From positions 80,600 through 112,962 of the forward strand of contig JAPKZJ010000108.1 of the NCBI GenBank assembly GCA_026393855.1: a stretch of 32,363 nucleotides of DNA, read 5' to 3'. Below the pieces are notes generated by a model. The model ran no database searches. It saw only the letters and a program-made list of their open reading frames with translations, and was not told the DNA's origin. The DNA comes from Candidatus Aminicenantes bacterium (lineage in GTDB: Bacteria > Acidobacteriota > Aminicenantia > Aminicenantales > UBA4085). How positions within the stretch are numbered: position 1 is the stretch's first letter; each line of letters starts with the position of its first letter. The translations under genes and the position numbers were made by a program. This document shows, in pieces, positions 7,063 through 15,466 of the stretch.

Positions 7063-8880
7063 TCATTTGCGGATCTGGATCGGCACGACGGCCTGTCCGG
7101 CGAAGACGAACGGGACGGGCACCTGATATTCGGTCAGAGTCGAGGTGGAGAGGTCCGTCGGGGCGGAGGCCGCGGATCGCGGCGAAGTGAACATGGACTT
7201 CAAGCCGGGCGGCAGGTTGGGCATCTCCTCGCCCCGCAGGAACAGGCCCGGCTTGGAGGTCAGGATCTTGAAATAGATCCGGTTGCTCTTGCGCAGCCCG
7301 CCCAGCAGGCGGATGAGCTGGGCCAGGCTTCGCGGCATCAGGCCCCGGGACCGGTACTGGCCCGATTCGATTTGGGCCATGGAGGCCGCGTCGCCGACGA
7401 TCAGGTGCATTTCCGAGCCGGCCGGGAGCCGAGGCGCCTGGAACGGGATCTCTTCCATCTGCGACTCGCCCCGGTAGCTTCGGTAATAGACGCGGAGCGT
7501 GATCATTTCCCCGGGCGATGCCTCGTACTTGTCCAGCCAGATCCGCTCCAGCCGGGCCAGGCGCAGCCCCTCGATCGCCCGGACGTTGATGTCGATGCGG
7601 TGGATCCCGACCTCGGCCCATTCGTTATTGGTCAGGAAGTAGGTCACGGCCGTGGCCAAGCCGGACAGATCCGTGACGGCCGCGCCGAGAGTGGCGGAAA
7701 ACATGTCCTCCAGGTGGACGCTCTGCCCGTCGTTGAGGAAGATGTCGCCCTGCAGCTCGAGGGTCAGATCGCCCAACGACCGCTCCTCCGAGCCCAGCAG
7801 CGCGGCCAGGCTCATGTTCAGCAGCAGGGGCGTGAGGAGCTTGTCGGCGACGAGGCCCAGCTTGAACTCTCGGAGCTTGCCGCCGTCCCCGATCAGGTTG
7901 ACGTTGACCGGGACGAACTTGGGCGGCCGGCTAAGTAGGCCGCGGGCCCCGGCTGTCCGGTCCTGGACGAACGATCCGACCTGCCCTCCCGCGACGGCCA
8001 GCTTGGAGGGATTGTCGAGGGTCGGGATGATCGTGATGACTCTGGCCTTGGCCATTCCGTATCCGACGCCGCCGAGGTTGTAGAGAGGATGGCCGAAAGC
8101 CAGGACTTTGTCGCCGTCGACATAGGTGACCGTACCGACGGCCGAGACGTCCAGATCGCCGGTCACGAGCTGGAGGGCGACCGCGTCGCCCTCGCGGAGC
8201 GTCAAGTCGGCGGCCAAAGGCTTCTCGGCGGACTGGACGCCGCCGCCGAGCATGGGTTGGAAGCCCAGCGGGCCGAGGAGGGTCCGCACCCGGTCGAGCT
8301 GCCCCGGGGCGAACCCGCCCAGAAGGAGCGGCACCTTGAGCGGCGACAATCCGCCCGTCGAGCCGGCCGCGGCCGGACCGAGGCGGGAGCCCGGCGCAGA
8401 CAGCAGATCCTCCAAGCTCAACCGGGAAGCAAGAGCCAACGAAGGCGGGCCCGGCGAGGCGGGCTTGGCGGATTCGGCCGGGATGGCCAGCATCTCTTCG
8501 ATCGGAGTCAGGCCGGCAATAGGTTCCTTGGAGTAGGGAAAGCCGTAGGCCACCGCGCCGACGAGCTTGCCGTCGATATAGACGGGGCTTCCGCTCATGC
8601 CGGCGATGATGCCTCCTCCGGCCAGGGCCTTGTGCCCGGAGAGGCGGGCGATGATGATGCTCCGCTTGGGATTCGGATTCGAGAGGATGCCCAGGATTTC
8701 GACGTCGAACTCCTCGATGGCCGTCCCCGCGAATACGGAGCGGCCCTTCCCTTTCATGCCCGCCCTGACTTGATCCAGCGGCAGAATCGGCGTCGCCGCG
8801 CCGGCCGCCATGGCGGCCAGGAGGAGCCAGGCGACGGCCGCCGCGACGCGACGAGGGGCTGCGGTCACGAGCGTCTCCAT
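7063..8880 (-). CDS. SpoIVB-type (S55) serine peptidase domain protein, exported
   Basis: A 605-residue protein with a signal peptide (about 1-29) and an S55-type fold. The nucleophile motif GMSGSP is at 94-99 (Ser96), within FDVEILG...IIAGMSGSPVYIDG. The histidine motif VLAFGHPLYNLGG comes later, at 259-271 (His264). In Bacillus subtilis SpoIVB, as I remember it, the GH segment precedes GMSGSP, so the order here is reversed. The C-terminal 300 residues hold additional beta-rich domains and no PDZ domain that I can recognise. GAGGAGGAA precedes the ATG. It is probably an envelope protease or a sensor of periplasmic state; sporulation is not implied. It is followed closely by the propeller gene. 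Confidence 0.82.
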   Translation of the reverse strand: METLVTAAPRRVAAAVAWLLLAAMAAGAATPILPLDQVRAGMKGKGRSVFAGTAIEEFDVEILGILSNPNPKRSIIIARLSGHKALAGGGIIAGMSGSPVYIDGKLVGAVAYGFPYSKEPIAGLTPIEEMLAIPAESAKPASPGPPSLALASRLSLEDLLSAPGSRLGPAAAGSTGGLSPLKVPLLLGGFAPGQLDRVRTLLGPLGFQPMLGGGVQSAEKPLAADLTLREGDAVALQLVTGDLDVSAVGTVTYVDGDKVLAFGHPLYNLGGVGYGMAKARVITIIPTLDNPSKLAVAGGQVGSFVQDRTAGARGLLSRPPKFVPVNVNLIGDGGKLREFKLGLVADKLLTPLLLNMSLAALLGSEERSLGDLTLELQGDIFLNDGQSVHLEDMFSATLGAAVTDLSGLATAVTYFLTNNEWAEVGIHRIDINVRAIEGLRLARLERIWLDKYEASPGEMITLRVYYRSYRGESQMEEIPFQAPRLPAGSEMHLIVGDAASMAQIESGQYRSRGLMPRSLAQLIRLLGGLRKSNRIYFKILTSKPGLFLRGEEMPNLPPGLKSMFTSPRSAASAPTDLSTSTLTEYQVPVPFVFAGQAVVPIQIRK

Positions 8881-8926
8881 GCGTTCCTCCTCGGGTCCGT
8901 CGGCGGACCCGGCCGGACCGGCCGGT

Positions 8927-8955
8927 TTGACCGGGCGCCGGCGCCGGTTTAGAAT
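8927..8955 (+). promoter_or_regulatory. Promoter of the SDR epimerase gene
   Basis: TTGACC (8927-8932), 17-bp spacer, TAGAAT (8950-8955). The predicted start near 8962 leaves about 9 nt of leader with no Shine-Dalgarno sequence. Confidence 0.6.
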
Positions 8956-8970
8956 GGGTCGGCGCACGCC

Positions 8971-9939
8971 ATGAAAGTCCTGCTGACCGGCGGAACCGGG
9001 TTCATCGGAAGCCACCTGGCCGAAGCCTTGACGGCCTCGGGGCACGAGGTCTATGCGCTCGTCCGCGATCCCGGAACCCTCAAGTTCCTGAAAGGGATCC
9101 CGATCCGACTCGTGCCGGGCGGCCTTCTCGATGCGCCGGCCTTCCCGCCCGGCCTCGACCGGGTCTTCCATCTCGCGGGCCTGACGAAAGCCTTGAAAAC
9201 CGAAGCGTATTTTAGCGTAAACCGTTTCGGCACGGCAAGCTTGTTGGAAACCCTGGCCGCCCAAGGCCAATTCCCGCGCCTCATCCACTTGTCCAGCATG
9301 GCCGCCGCGGGCCCCTCCATCGGCGGCCGTCCCCGCCGGGAAGACGACCCCCCGGCCCCCGTCTCGCCATACGGCCGCAGCAAGCTTGCGGGTGAAGCCG
9401 AGGTCCTGGCCCGGGCCGATCGGTTCCCTTCGGTCATCATCCGGGTCGGCGCCGTGTACGGACCGCGGGACGAGGAGTTCGCCCGCTTCTTCCGGATCCT
9501 CAAGCGCGGCATCCTGCCCTGCTTCGGGCCCGGGCGGCAGCCGATCTCGATCTGCTATGTCAAGGACCTCGTCCGGGCTTTGATCCTGGCGGGCGAAGCC
9601 GGGGTGCGATCCGGCGAAATCTTCCAAGTCGGAAATCCGGACGCCTCGAGCTTCGAGGAAATCGGCCGGCTGGCCGCCCTCCATCTTGGTCGCCGGGCTC
9701 GCCGCCTCCGCATCCCGATGGCCGCCGTCAAGGCCGCGGCCCGCCTCTCGGACGCAAGGTCGCGCCGGACGGGCCGGGCCAGCCTCATCAACCGGCCCAA
9801 AGTCGCCGAGCTCGAACAAACGGGTTGGGAGGCGGATGTCGGGAAGGCCCGCGCCGAATTGGGCTTCGAGACGACATATTCCCTGGACGCGGGGCTGGCC
9901 GAGACCCTGGACTGGTGCTTGGCTCAGGGCCGGATCTGA
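8971..9939 (+). CDS. NAD(P)-dependent epimerase/dehydratase (extended SDR)
   Basis: A 322-residue extended short-chain dehydrogenase/reductase. The nucleotide-binding loop GGTGFIG is at 7-13, the serine segment HLSSM at 106-110, and the catalytic YxxxK is Tyr134...Lys138 (YGRSK). RVGAVYGPRD and ISICYVKDLVRAL are typical of the substrate-side region. Such enzymes act on NDP-sugars, sterols or flavonoid-like substrates; no motif fixes the substrate here. The gene is monocistronic: its 3' end overlaps the convergent small exported protein by 16 bp. The ATG at 8971 begins directly with the Rossmann strand. Confidence 0.88.
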   Translation: MKVLLTGGTGFIGSHLAEALTASGHEVYALVRDPGTLKFLKGIPIRLVPGGLLDAPAFPPGLDRVFHLAGLTKALKTEAYFSVNRFGTASLLETLAAQGQFPRLIHLSSMAAAGPSIGGRPRREDDPPAPVSPYGRSKLAGEAEVLARADRFPSVIIRVGAVYGPRDEEFARFFRILKRGILPCFGPGRQPISICYVKDLVRALILAGEAGVRSGEIFQVGNPDASSFEEIGRLAALHLGRRARRLRIPMAAVKAAARLSDARSRRTGRASLINRPKVAELEQTGWEADVGKARAELGFETTYSLDAGLAETLDWCLAQGRI

Positions 9940-10418
9940 ATGTCCGGGGAGACCAGGGCGGTGCGGGTGGAATAGGTGGCCCGGAAGCGGACCGCTCCCT
10001 TGCGGCACCACCCTTCGGCCCGGGAGACGGCGTAGAATCCGACCTTGCCTGTCAGGACATGCACGCCTCGCGGCGCCCGGGCCGCCACGGTGAAGGGGAC
10101 CTGCAGAGGCTTTTTGAAGCTAAGAACTTGGCGGCCGTCGATCGTCACGACTTCGGCGTCGAGGTCGGTGGCGCTGAAGAAGGGCTTGGGGAAGACTAAT
10201 ATTTCGCTGGGCTCGAATTCGATGGTGAAGGACGGGTGAGGACTGATCGAGAGCCCGCTTTTGACCACGACCTTAAGCAGGACCTTGCCCTCCTGGCCGC
10301 GGACGAGCCGCAGCGGAGTGATGCCGGCCTCGACGCGGACCAGCCCGCCCGCCGTCTGCCCGGAGAGGCCCCCCCCCGTCGCAAGGGCGAGTCCCAGCAG
10401 GAAGCTTCGGCGGCGCAT
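9924..10418 (-). CDS. Small exported protein with Tat-like signal
   Basis: A 164-residue protein that I do not recognise. It begins MRRRSFLLGLALATGGG, a twin-arginine-like signal (RRxFL followed by a hydrophobic stretch), so it is probably folded before export. The mature part is predicted beta-rich, of the type seen in small protein-disulfide-reductase-like N-terminal beta domains (PLRLVRGQEGKVLLKVVV; SPHPSFTIEF...). There is one cysteine in the C-terminal half (EGWCRKG). AAGGAGA precedes the ATG, although the best promoter predicts a transcription start only a few bases before it. The 3' end overlaps the convergent epimerase gene by 16 bp. Confidence 0.75.
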   Translation of the reverse strand: MRRRSFLLGLALATGGGLSGQTAGGLVRVEAGITPLRLVRGQEGKVLLKVVVKSGLSISPHPSFTIEFEPSEILVFPKPFFSATDLDAEVVTIDGRQVLSFKKPLQVPFTVAARAPRGVHVLTGKVGFYAVSRAEGWCRKGAVRFRATYSTRTALVSPDIQIRP

Positions 10419-10427
10419 GGTCTCCTT

Positions 10428-10456
10428 AGTTTAGGAGCCGCCCGAAGCCGAGTCAA
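10428..10456 (-). promoter_or_regulatory. Promoter of the small Tat-type exported protein
   Basis: Minus-strand TTGACT (10456-10451), 17-bp spacer, TAAACT (10433-10428). The predicted start is within a few bases of the ATG at 10418. Confidence 0.5.
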
Positions 10457-10478
10457 GCGGTTCAGCCGGATTCTCCGC

Positions 10479-10508
10479 TTTACATTTCGATTTTGCCTTC
10501 ATTATAAT
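10479..10508 (+). promoter_or_regulatory. Promoter of the KAS III-like gene
   Basis: TTTACA (10479-10484), 18-bp spacer, a perfect TATAAT (10503-10508). The leader of about 17 nt contains GAGGT ahead of the ATG at 10532. Confidence 0.7.
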
Positions 10509-10531
10509 GAGCGGCATCTCCGAGGTAACCT

Positions 10532-11533
10532 ATGACCCGACGCACGATCATCACCGGGACCGGCCATTACGTCCCGCCCCGCATCGTCACCAACTTCGAC
10601 CTGGAAAAGCTGATGACGACTTCCGACGAATGGATCCAGCAAAGGTCGGGCATCAAGACCCGCCATCACGTCGACTTGGGCGTCGGAAGCTCGGACCTGG
10701 GAGTCGAGGCGGCCGCCCGGGCGATCGAGAGCGCCGGGATCGACAAAGCCGGCCTCGACTTCATCATCGCCGCCACGGTTTCGCCGGACTACCTGTTCCC
10801 CGGCATCGGTGTCCAGATCGGGGCCAAGCTGGGCCTCCCCGGCATCCCGGCCTTAGACGTCCGGGATCAATGCAGCGGCTTCCTCTACGGCCTCTCCGTC
10901 GCCGATCAGTACATCCGGACCGGAACCTACAAACGCATCCTGCTCGTGGCTTCCGAGGTTCAATCCACCAATCTCGATTTCTCCGATGAAGGCCGGGATC
11001 TCGCGGTCTTGTTCGGCGACGGCGCCGCGGCCGTCATCTGCGAGCCGTACGACGGGGACGACGGCCGCGGCCTGCTCTCGACCCATCTCTGGGCGGACGG
11101 CCGCTTCGTCGAGGAGCTCTGGCAGCCTTTTCCCACGGTCAAGGACAAGCATTACATCCACCAGGGCTTGATCGACAACCATCTGGCCGTTCCTCATATG
11201 GACGGCAAACGCGTCTTCATGAACGCCTGCGAGCGGATGCCCGAAGCCGTTATGACCGCCCTCGAAGCCAATGGGCTGACGATCGGCGATGTCTCCCTGC
11301 TCATCCCCCACCAGGCCAACGACCGCATCTCGCAGATGGTGGCCAAGAAGCTTCAGATCCCTCTCGACAAGGTCGTCCGCAATATCGAGCGGTTCGGCAA
11401 CACCACCGCCGCCTCGATTCCCATCGCTCTGGACGAATCGGTCCGTGAGGGCCGCCTCAAGCCCGGCGACATCCTGGTCTTGACCGCGTTCGGCTCGGGC
11501 TTCACCTGGGCGTCCGCGGTCATCCGATGGTGA
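10532..11533 (+). CDS. 3-oxoacyl-ACP synthase III (FabH/KAS III family)
   Basis: A 333-residue thiolase-fold condensing enzyme. The Cys-His-Asn triad is complete: Cys114 (DQCSGF), His260 (PHQAND) and Asn290 (FGNTTAAS). DEWIQQRSGI near residue 32 and the C-terminal GSGFTWAS complete the family signature. FabH starts fatty-acid synthesis by joining acetyl-CoA to malonyl-ACP. This copy differs from housekeeping FabH around 195-220 (WQPFPTVKDKHYIHQG), so it may take other acyl-CoAs. It stands alone, with no fab genes around it, which argues for a specialised role. It has a clear promoter and SD. Confidence 0.88.
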   Translation: MTRRTIITGTGHYVPPRIVTNFDLEKLMTTSDEWIQQRSGIKTRHHVDLGVGSSDLGVEAAARAIESAGIDKAGLDFIIAATVSPDYLFPGIGVQIGAKLGLPGIPALDVRDQCSGFLYGLSVADQYIRTGTYKRILLVASEVQSTNLDFSDEGRDLAVLFGDGAAAVICEPYDGDDGRGLLSTHLWADGRFVEELWQPFPTVKDKHYIHQGLIDNHLAVPHMDGKRVFMNACERMPEAVMTALEANGLTIGDVSLLIPHQANDRISQMVAKKLQIPLDKVVRNIERFGNTTAASIPIALDESVREGRLKPGDILVLTAFGSGFTWASAVIRW

Positions 11534-11656
11534 ACCCCGGATTTCCGCCGCGCCCCATCTCTGGCACGATAATTGCTGCTTTATCAAGCGTGAACACAGG
11601 TCCGGCTTCGTCCACCTGGAGCCGATCCCGCGCCGGATGGCCGCCGCCCCTGGAAA

Positions 11657-11686
11657 TTGCATTTTTCGACTTATCTGTGCTAGGAT
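11657..11686 (+). promoter_or_regulatory. Promoter of the DUF885 gene
   Basis: TTGCAT (11657-11662), 18-bp spacer, TAGGAT (11681-11686), in an AT-rich patch between two GC-rich genes. The leader would be about 54 nt and ends in a strong GGAGGAGGAGG Shine-Dalgarno run. Confidence 0.5.
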
Positions 11687-11746
11687 GCCCAAGATATCCC
11701 AAGATCTCTTGAATACAAATTTCTTTACAATGAGGAGGAGGAGGTC

Positions 11747-13507
11747 ATGAGGAAAAAGCTTATCCTGCTGCTATGCGGGATCGGTATCCTGGCCGGATCC
11801 GGATGGCTGCTCTCGCAAGCCAGCGGCGAGGATGCCAAGTTCATCAAGATCGTCGATTCGTACCTGGACGAATACTGGAAGTTCTATCCCACGGCCGGCA
11901 CGGCCGTCGGATTCGCCAAGTACGCCGACAAGCTCGAGGATTTCAGCGAGGGCGCCATCGAGAAGCGGGGCACGGCCCTGGACGGATTCAACAAGGATCT
12001 GGTGACCAAGGTCGCCGCCGACAAGCTCAGCCCCGAGACCCAGGTCGACCGCGAGATCCTGCTCGATGCCATCGACTTTGAGCTCTTCCGGCTGGAGAAT
12101 CTCGTTCCCCAGCAGTACAATCCCCTCTTCTACAATGAGATCATTCTCAACAGCCTGCGCGGGCTGCTGGGCAAGGGTGTCACCGACGCCAAGCTCGCCG
12201 CCGCCACGGCCCGGGCCAAGGCCCTGCCCGGCTTCATCAAGCAGGCTAAAGAAAACCTTAAGACTCCGCCCAAGGAGTACACCGATGCGGCCGTCAAGCA
12301 GTTCGCCGCCATCCTCGACTATTACAAGACCGAGCTGCCCAAGGCGATTGAATCCGTCAACGGCGAGGCCAAGGCCAAGTTCCAGGCCGAAGCGGCCAAG
12401 GCCGTGGCCGCGGTCGAGGACTGGGGCAAGTTCCTGGCCGGCGATCTGCTGGCCAAGTCCACCGGCAACTTCCGGCTCGGACCCGAAGGCCACACCAAGC
12501 TCCTCCGTCTGACCGGGCAAAACAATATCCTGGTCCAAGAGCTCATCGATCGCTCCAAGGCCGACATCAATAATATCAAGGTCGAGATGGCCCGGATTTG
12601 CGTGTCCTACTACCCGGTCATGTACCCCGCCATTGATCTGGCCAAGCTCAACGCCGGCAGTGTGGAGGCCGGCCAAAACTATGTCATCAGAGGTGTTTTG
12701 GACAAGATCAAGGGTGATCACATGAACCGGGCCGACTGGGTGGGCCAGGTCAAGGCCTCGGCGGCCGAGATCAAAGAGTTCGTGGCTAAGACCAAACTCC
12801 TCGACGTGCCCGACGTCGACCTGACGATCGACGCAATGGAGCCCTTCCACCAGGGCCTGACCTGGCTGAAGCTCGCCGGCCCCGCTCCCTACGAGACGGC
12901 CGGCCCCTTCAGCGTCCAGGTTCAGCCCATCCCGGCCGACTGGACGGACGAAAAGGCGAATTCCTTTCTCGAGGAGTTCAACCACTACTATCTCCCGTTC
13001 TGGACGATCGAGCGAATCTACCCGGGCTCTTTCTTCCCCGCCGCCATCACCCGCAAGAACGCCAACATCCTGCGCAAGCTTCACCCCAGCCAACCGCTCA
13101 TCGCCGGCTGGCCGCTTTATATCGAAGACACGTTCATCTACGCCGGCTTCGGCGAGTACGATCTGCGCCTGCGCCTGAACCAGCTCAAGCTCATGCTCAA
13201 GGCCGTCATCGACTTCCAGATGGAGCTCAACGTCCATCAGGGCAACATGACCAAGGAGCAGGTCGTCGCCTATATGACCAAGCAGGGCTTCATGACCCCG
13301 GCCGAGGCCGAGCGCAAGTGGGACATGATCGTCCTCAACCCCGGCTTAGCCGTCTATCCCTACATGGGGCTGCAGGAAATTCTGGATCTTGAGAAGGCCG
13401 CCAAGCAGACTCAAGGCCAAGCCTTCAACAAGAAGGAATTCGCGGCCAAGCTGCTGAGCTTCGGACCCATGCCGCTGCGGTCGCTGAAGAACAAGTTCGC
13501 CCAGTAA
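11747..13507 (+). CDS. Exported DUF885-family protein lacking the zinc-site histidines
   Basis: A 586-residue protein with a signal peptide (1-26, MRKKLILLLCGIGILAGSG). It follows the DUF885 layout: N-terminal 'YxxFxPTxGTAVGF' (DEYWKFYPTAGTAVGF), long helices, then the region where active members have HExxPGHH followed about 30 residues later by GWALYxE. Here the first motif reads IERIYPGSFF (421-430), keeping Glu422, Pro426 and Gly427 but with no histidine at either zinc position. The second reads GWPLYIE (454-460). It is therefore probably not a zinc peptidase; it may bind peptides, or use another metal or none. It is preceded by a strong SD and followed by a perfect terminator, so it is monocistronic. 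Confidence 0.85.
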   Translation: MRKKLILLLCGIGILAGSGWLLSQASGEDAKFIKIVDSYLDEYWKFYPTAGTAVGFAKYADKLEDFSEGAIEKRGTALDGFNKDLVTKVAADKLSPETQVDREILLDAIDFELFRLENLVPQQYNPLFYNEIILNSLRGLLGKGVTDAKLAAATARAKALPGFIKQAKENLKTPPKEYTDAAVKQFAAILDYYKTELPKAIESVNGEAKAKFQAEAAKAVAAVEDWGKFLAGDLLAKSTGNFRLGPEGHTKLLRLTGQNNILVQELIDRSKADINNIKVEMARICVSYYPVMYPAIDLAKLNAGSVEAGQNYVIRGVLDKIKGDHMNRADWVGQVKASAAEIKEFVAKTKLLDVPDVDLTIDAMEPFHQGLTWLKLAGPAPYETAGPFSVQVQPIPADWTDEKANSFLEEFNHYYLPFWTIERIYPGSFFPAAITRKNANILRKLHPSQPLIAGWPLYIEDTFIYAGFGEYDLRLRLNQLKLMLKAVIDFQMELNVHQGNMTKEQVVAYMTKQGFMTPAEAERKWDMIVLNPGLAVYPYMGLQEILDLEKAAKQTQGQAFNKKEFAAKLLSFGPMPLRSLKNKFAQ

Positions 13508-13526
13508 GGGCGCGTTGTCCCGCCAT

Positions 13527-13572
13527 CCCCCGCTCATCCTTCCCCGCCGAAGGATGAGCGGGGGTTTTTTTT
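13527..13572 (+). terminator. Intrinsic terminator after the DUF885 gene
   Basis: A perfect 16-bp stem (13527-13542 with 13549-13564), a 6-nt loop and a run of eight T (13565-13572). It lies 20 bp after the DUF885 stop codon and only 10 bp before the tatD ATG. Confidence 0.95.
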
Positions 13573-13582
13573 GAGCCGACCC

Positions 13583-14431
13583 ATGAGCGACGAAAAGACT
13601 CTCCCCTCCGATCCGCATCCCGCGCCCGCGCCGGACTCCATCTTCCCCGATACCCACGCCCATTTGGATATGCCGGAGTTCGACCCGGACCGGAATGAAG
13701 TACTGACCCGGGCCCAAGCCGCCGGCATCGGGGCCATCCTCTGCCCCATCGACATCTCCTCCGAACGGAGCCGGCGAATCACGCTGGAGCTCCTCCGAAC
13801 CCAGGCTTGGATCCGAGCCGCAGCCGGCCTTCATCCTCACCAGGCCAAGGACTGGTCGCCGGCCCGGGCCGAAGAGATCGTCGGCCTGGCCCGATCGGGC
13901 TCTCTCGTCGCGGTCGGCGAGATCGGCCTCGACTATCACTATGATTTTTCCACTCCGGCCGAACAGCGCCGGGCTTTTGCCGAACAGCTCGCCCTGGCCG
14001 AGACCCTCGGCCTCCCGGCGATTATCCACAGCCGCTTGGCCGGGTCGGATATCCGGTCGGCCGTGGACGGGGAAAATTTCTCGCGGGGCGGCATCCTGCA
14101 CTGTTTCACCGAGGACTGGCCGTTCGCCGCGTCCATGATCGACCGCGGCTTTTGGATCTCCTTTTCGGGCATCCTGACTTTTCCGAGCGCCGGGAATCTG
14201 CGCGAAGTCGCCGCCCGGGTCCCCCTCGATCGGCTGCTCGTGGAGACCGACGCGCCGTATCTGGCTCCGGTGCCCTACCGCGGACGCGTCAAGCGCAACG
14301 AGCCGGCCTTCGCCGCGGCGACAGCCCGGTTTCTGGCCGGCTTGCGCGGACTCGATCCGGCCGATCTAGCCCCTTCGCTGCGCCGGAACTACGAAGCCTT
14401 CCTGGTTTCGCGGCCGGCCCCGGCCGTTTGA
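13583..14431 (+). CDS. tatD: TatD-family metal-dependent DNase
   Basis: A 282-residue TIM-barrel hydrolase of the TatD family, a 3'-5' exonuclease linked to DNA repair and D-aminoacyl-tRNA editing in different bacteria. All metal ligands are visible: His25 and His27 (DTHAHLD), Glu113 (GEIGLDYHYD), His149 (IIHSR), His173 (LHCFT) and Asp223 (ETDAPYLAP). The N-terminal 20 residues are Pro-rich and lie outside the barrel. I chose the ATG at 13583; the in-frame TTG at 13571 lies inside the terminator's T-run. No SD is evident. The -35 of the next gene's promoter overlaps the stop codon. Confidence 0.93.
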   Translation: MSDEKTLPSDPHPAPAPDSIFPDTHAHLDMPEFDPDRNEVLTRAQAAGIGAILCPIDISSERSRRITLELLRTQAWIRAAAGLHPHQAKDWSPARAEEIVGLARSGSLVAVGEIGLDYHYDFSTPAEQRRAFAEQLALAETLGLPAIIHSRLAGSDIRSAVDGENFSRGGILHCFTEDWPFAASMIDRGFWISFSGILTFPSAGNLREVAARVPLDRLLVETDAPYLAPVPYRGRVKRNEPAFAAATARFLAGLRGLDPADLAPSLRRNYEAFLVSRPAPAV

Positions 14432-14457
14432 CCCCTTTCCGGGCTCCGTGCTAAGAT
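14428..14457 (+). promoter_or_regulatory. Promoter of the polyprenyl synthase gene
   Basis: TTGACC (14428-14433), 18-bp spacer, TAAGAT (14452-14457) with a TGC extension. It overlaps the tatD stop codon. The predicted start leaves only about 5 nt before the ATG at 14470. Confidence 0.6.
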
Positions 14458-14469
14458 GAACGCCCCGCC

Positions 14470-15465
14470 ATGGATAATTCGCCCGTTGCCGCCGCCCTCA
14501 GCGACCTTTACCGGCCCATCCTCCCCGATCTGGCGCTGGTCGAGGACGAGCTGAGGCGGGTCGTGCCCGCAGCCAATCCCCTGCTGGCGGAGATAGGCGA
14601 CTATCTGTTTCTGCTCGGAGGCAAGCGGATCCGACCCGCGCTTCTTCTCCTCTCGAACCGCCTATTCGGCCTCCCCGACGGAGAATCGGTCTTCTGGTCA
14701 GCCATGATCGAAGTCCTCCATACGGCCAGCTTGATCCACGACGATATCGTCGACAACTCCGACCGGCGGCGCGGCCAGGCCACGGTTCACGCCCGCTGGG
14801 GGGCTAACATCACCGTCCTGCTGGGCGATTTTCTTTACATCCAATCCATCCTGCTGGCGCTGCGCAAGCGCAACTACGCCCTGATCGACATCCTGGCCGG
14901 CGTCACGGCCGCCATGATCGAGGGCGAGCTCGTCGAAACCTCCTGGAGCGGGAAGCCGGATATTCCCGAACCCGTCTACCGTGAGATCCTGAACAAAAAA
15001 ACGGCCTCCCTCTTCGCCGGAGCCTGCCGCATCGGGGCCGAGCTGGGCCATGCGACCCCGGCCCAATCCGAGGCCATGGAGGCCTTCGGCCGCTGCCTCG
15101 GGATGTGCTTCCAGATCGTCGACGATTGGCTCGATTACGCCGGCGACGCCGGCACTCTGGGCAAGCCCGTTCTTTCCGATCTCAGGGAAGGCCGATTCAC
15201 CTTGCCGATTCTGAGGTGTCTCAAACGCCTCGAGGGCGAGCCGAAACGGCGGATCCTGGCGCGGATCGAAAGCTTGGCCTCCGATCCCGAAGTCGGTCCC
15301 GAAATTCTGGACGCGGTTCGAGCCACGGGCGCCCTGGCGGAGACGCTCGAGGAAGCCCGCCGGAGCGCGGCCGAAGCCGAAGCCATCCTCCGAACCCTGC
15401 CCGAAAGCGAGGCCCGAGAGGCGCTACTCGGCTTGATCGGCTTGCTGCTCAACCGGGATAAATGA
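14470..15465 (+). CDS. trans-Polyprenyl diphosphate synthase
   Basis: A 331-residue all-helical prenyltransferase that extends an allylic diphosphate with isopentenyl diphosphate, usually to make the side chain of menaquinone or ubiquinone. The first aspartate-rich motif is DDIVD (91-95), the second DDWLD (218-222). GGKRIRPALLLL at about 51-62 and the segment RRGQATVHARWG are typical. The residues before the first motif are small or aliphatic (VLHTASLIH), which suits a long-chain (C30-C50) product of the IspB/HepT type. The CYTH gene begins one base after its stop, so the two should be translated together. Confidence 0.92.
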   Translation: MDNSPVAAALSDLYRPILPDLALVEDELRRVVPAANPLLAEIGDYLFLLGGKRIRPALLLLSNRLFGLPDGESVFWSAMIEVLHTASLIHDDIVDNSDRRRGQATVHARWGANITVLLGDFLYIQSILLALRKRNYALIDILAGVTAAMIEGELVETSWSGKPDIPEPVYREILNKKTASLFAGACRIGAELGHATPAQSEAMEAFGRCLGMCFQIVDDWLDYAGDAGTLGKPVLSDLREGRFTLPILRCLKRLEGEPKRRILARIESLASDPEVGPEILDAVRATGALAETLEEARRSAAEAEAILRTLPESEAREALLGLIGLLLNRDK

Positions 15466-15466
15466 C

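Noticed and set aside
5231-7126. 631-codon open frame opposite the propeller gene
   Set aside because: Low-complexity Arg/Gly/Asp-rich translation with no family resemblance; the minus strand carries a signal peptide and regular repeats.
13571-13582. TTG at 13571 as the tatD start
   Set aside because: It overlaps the T-run of the terminator; the in-frame ATG at 13583 keeps the whole TatD domain.
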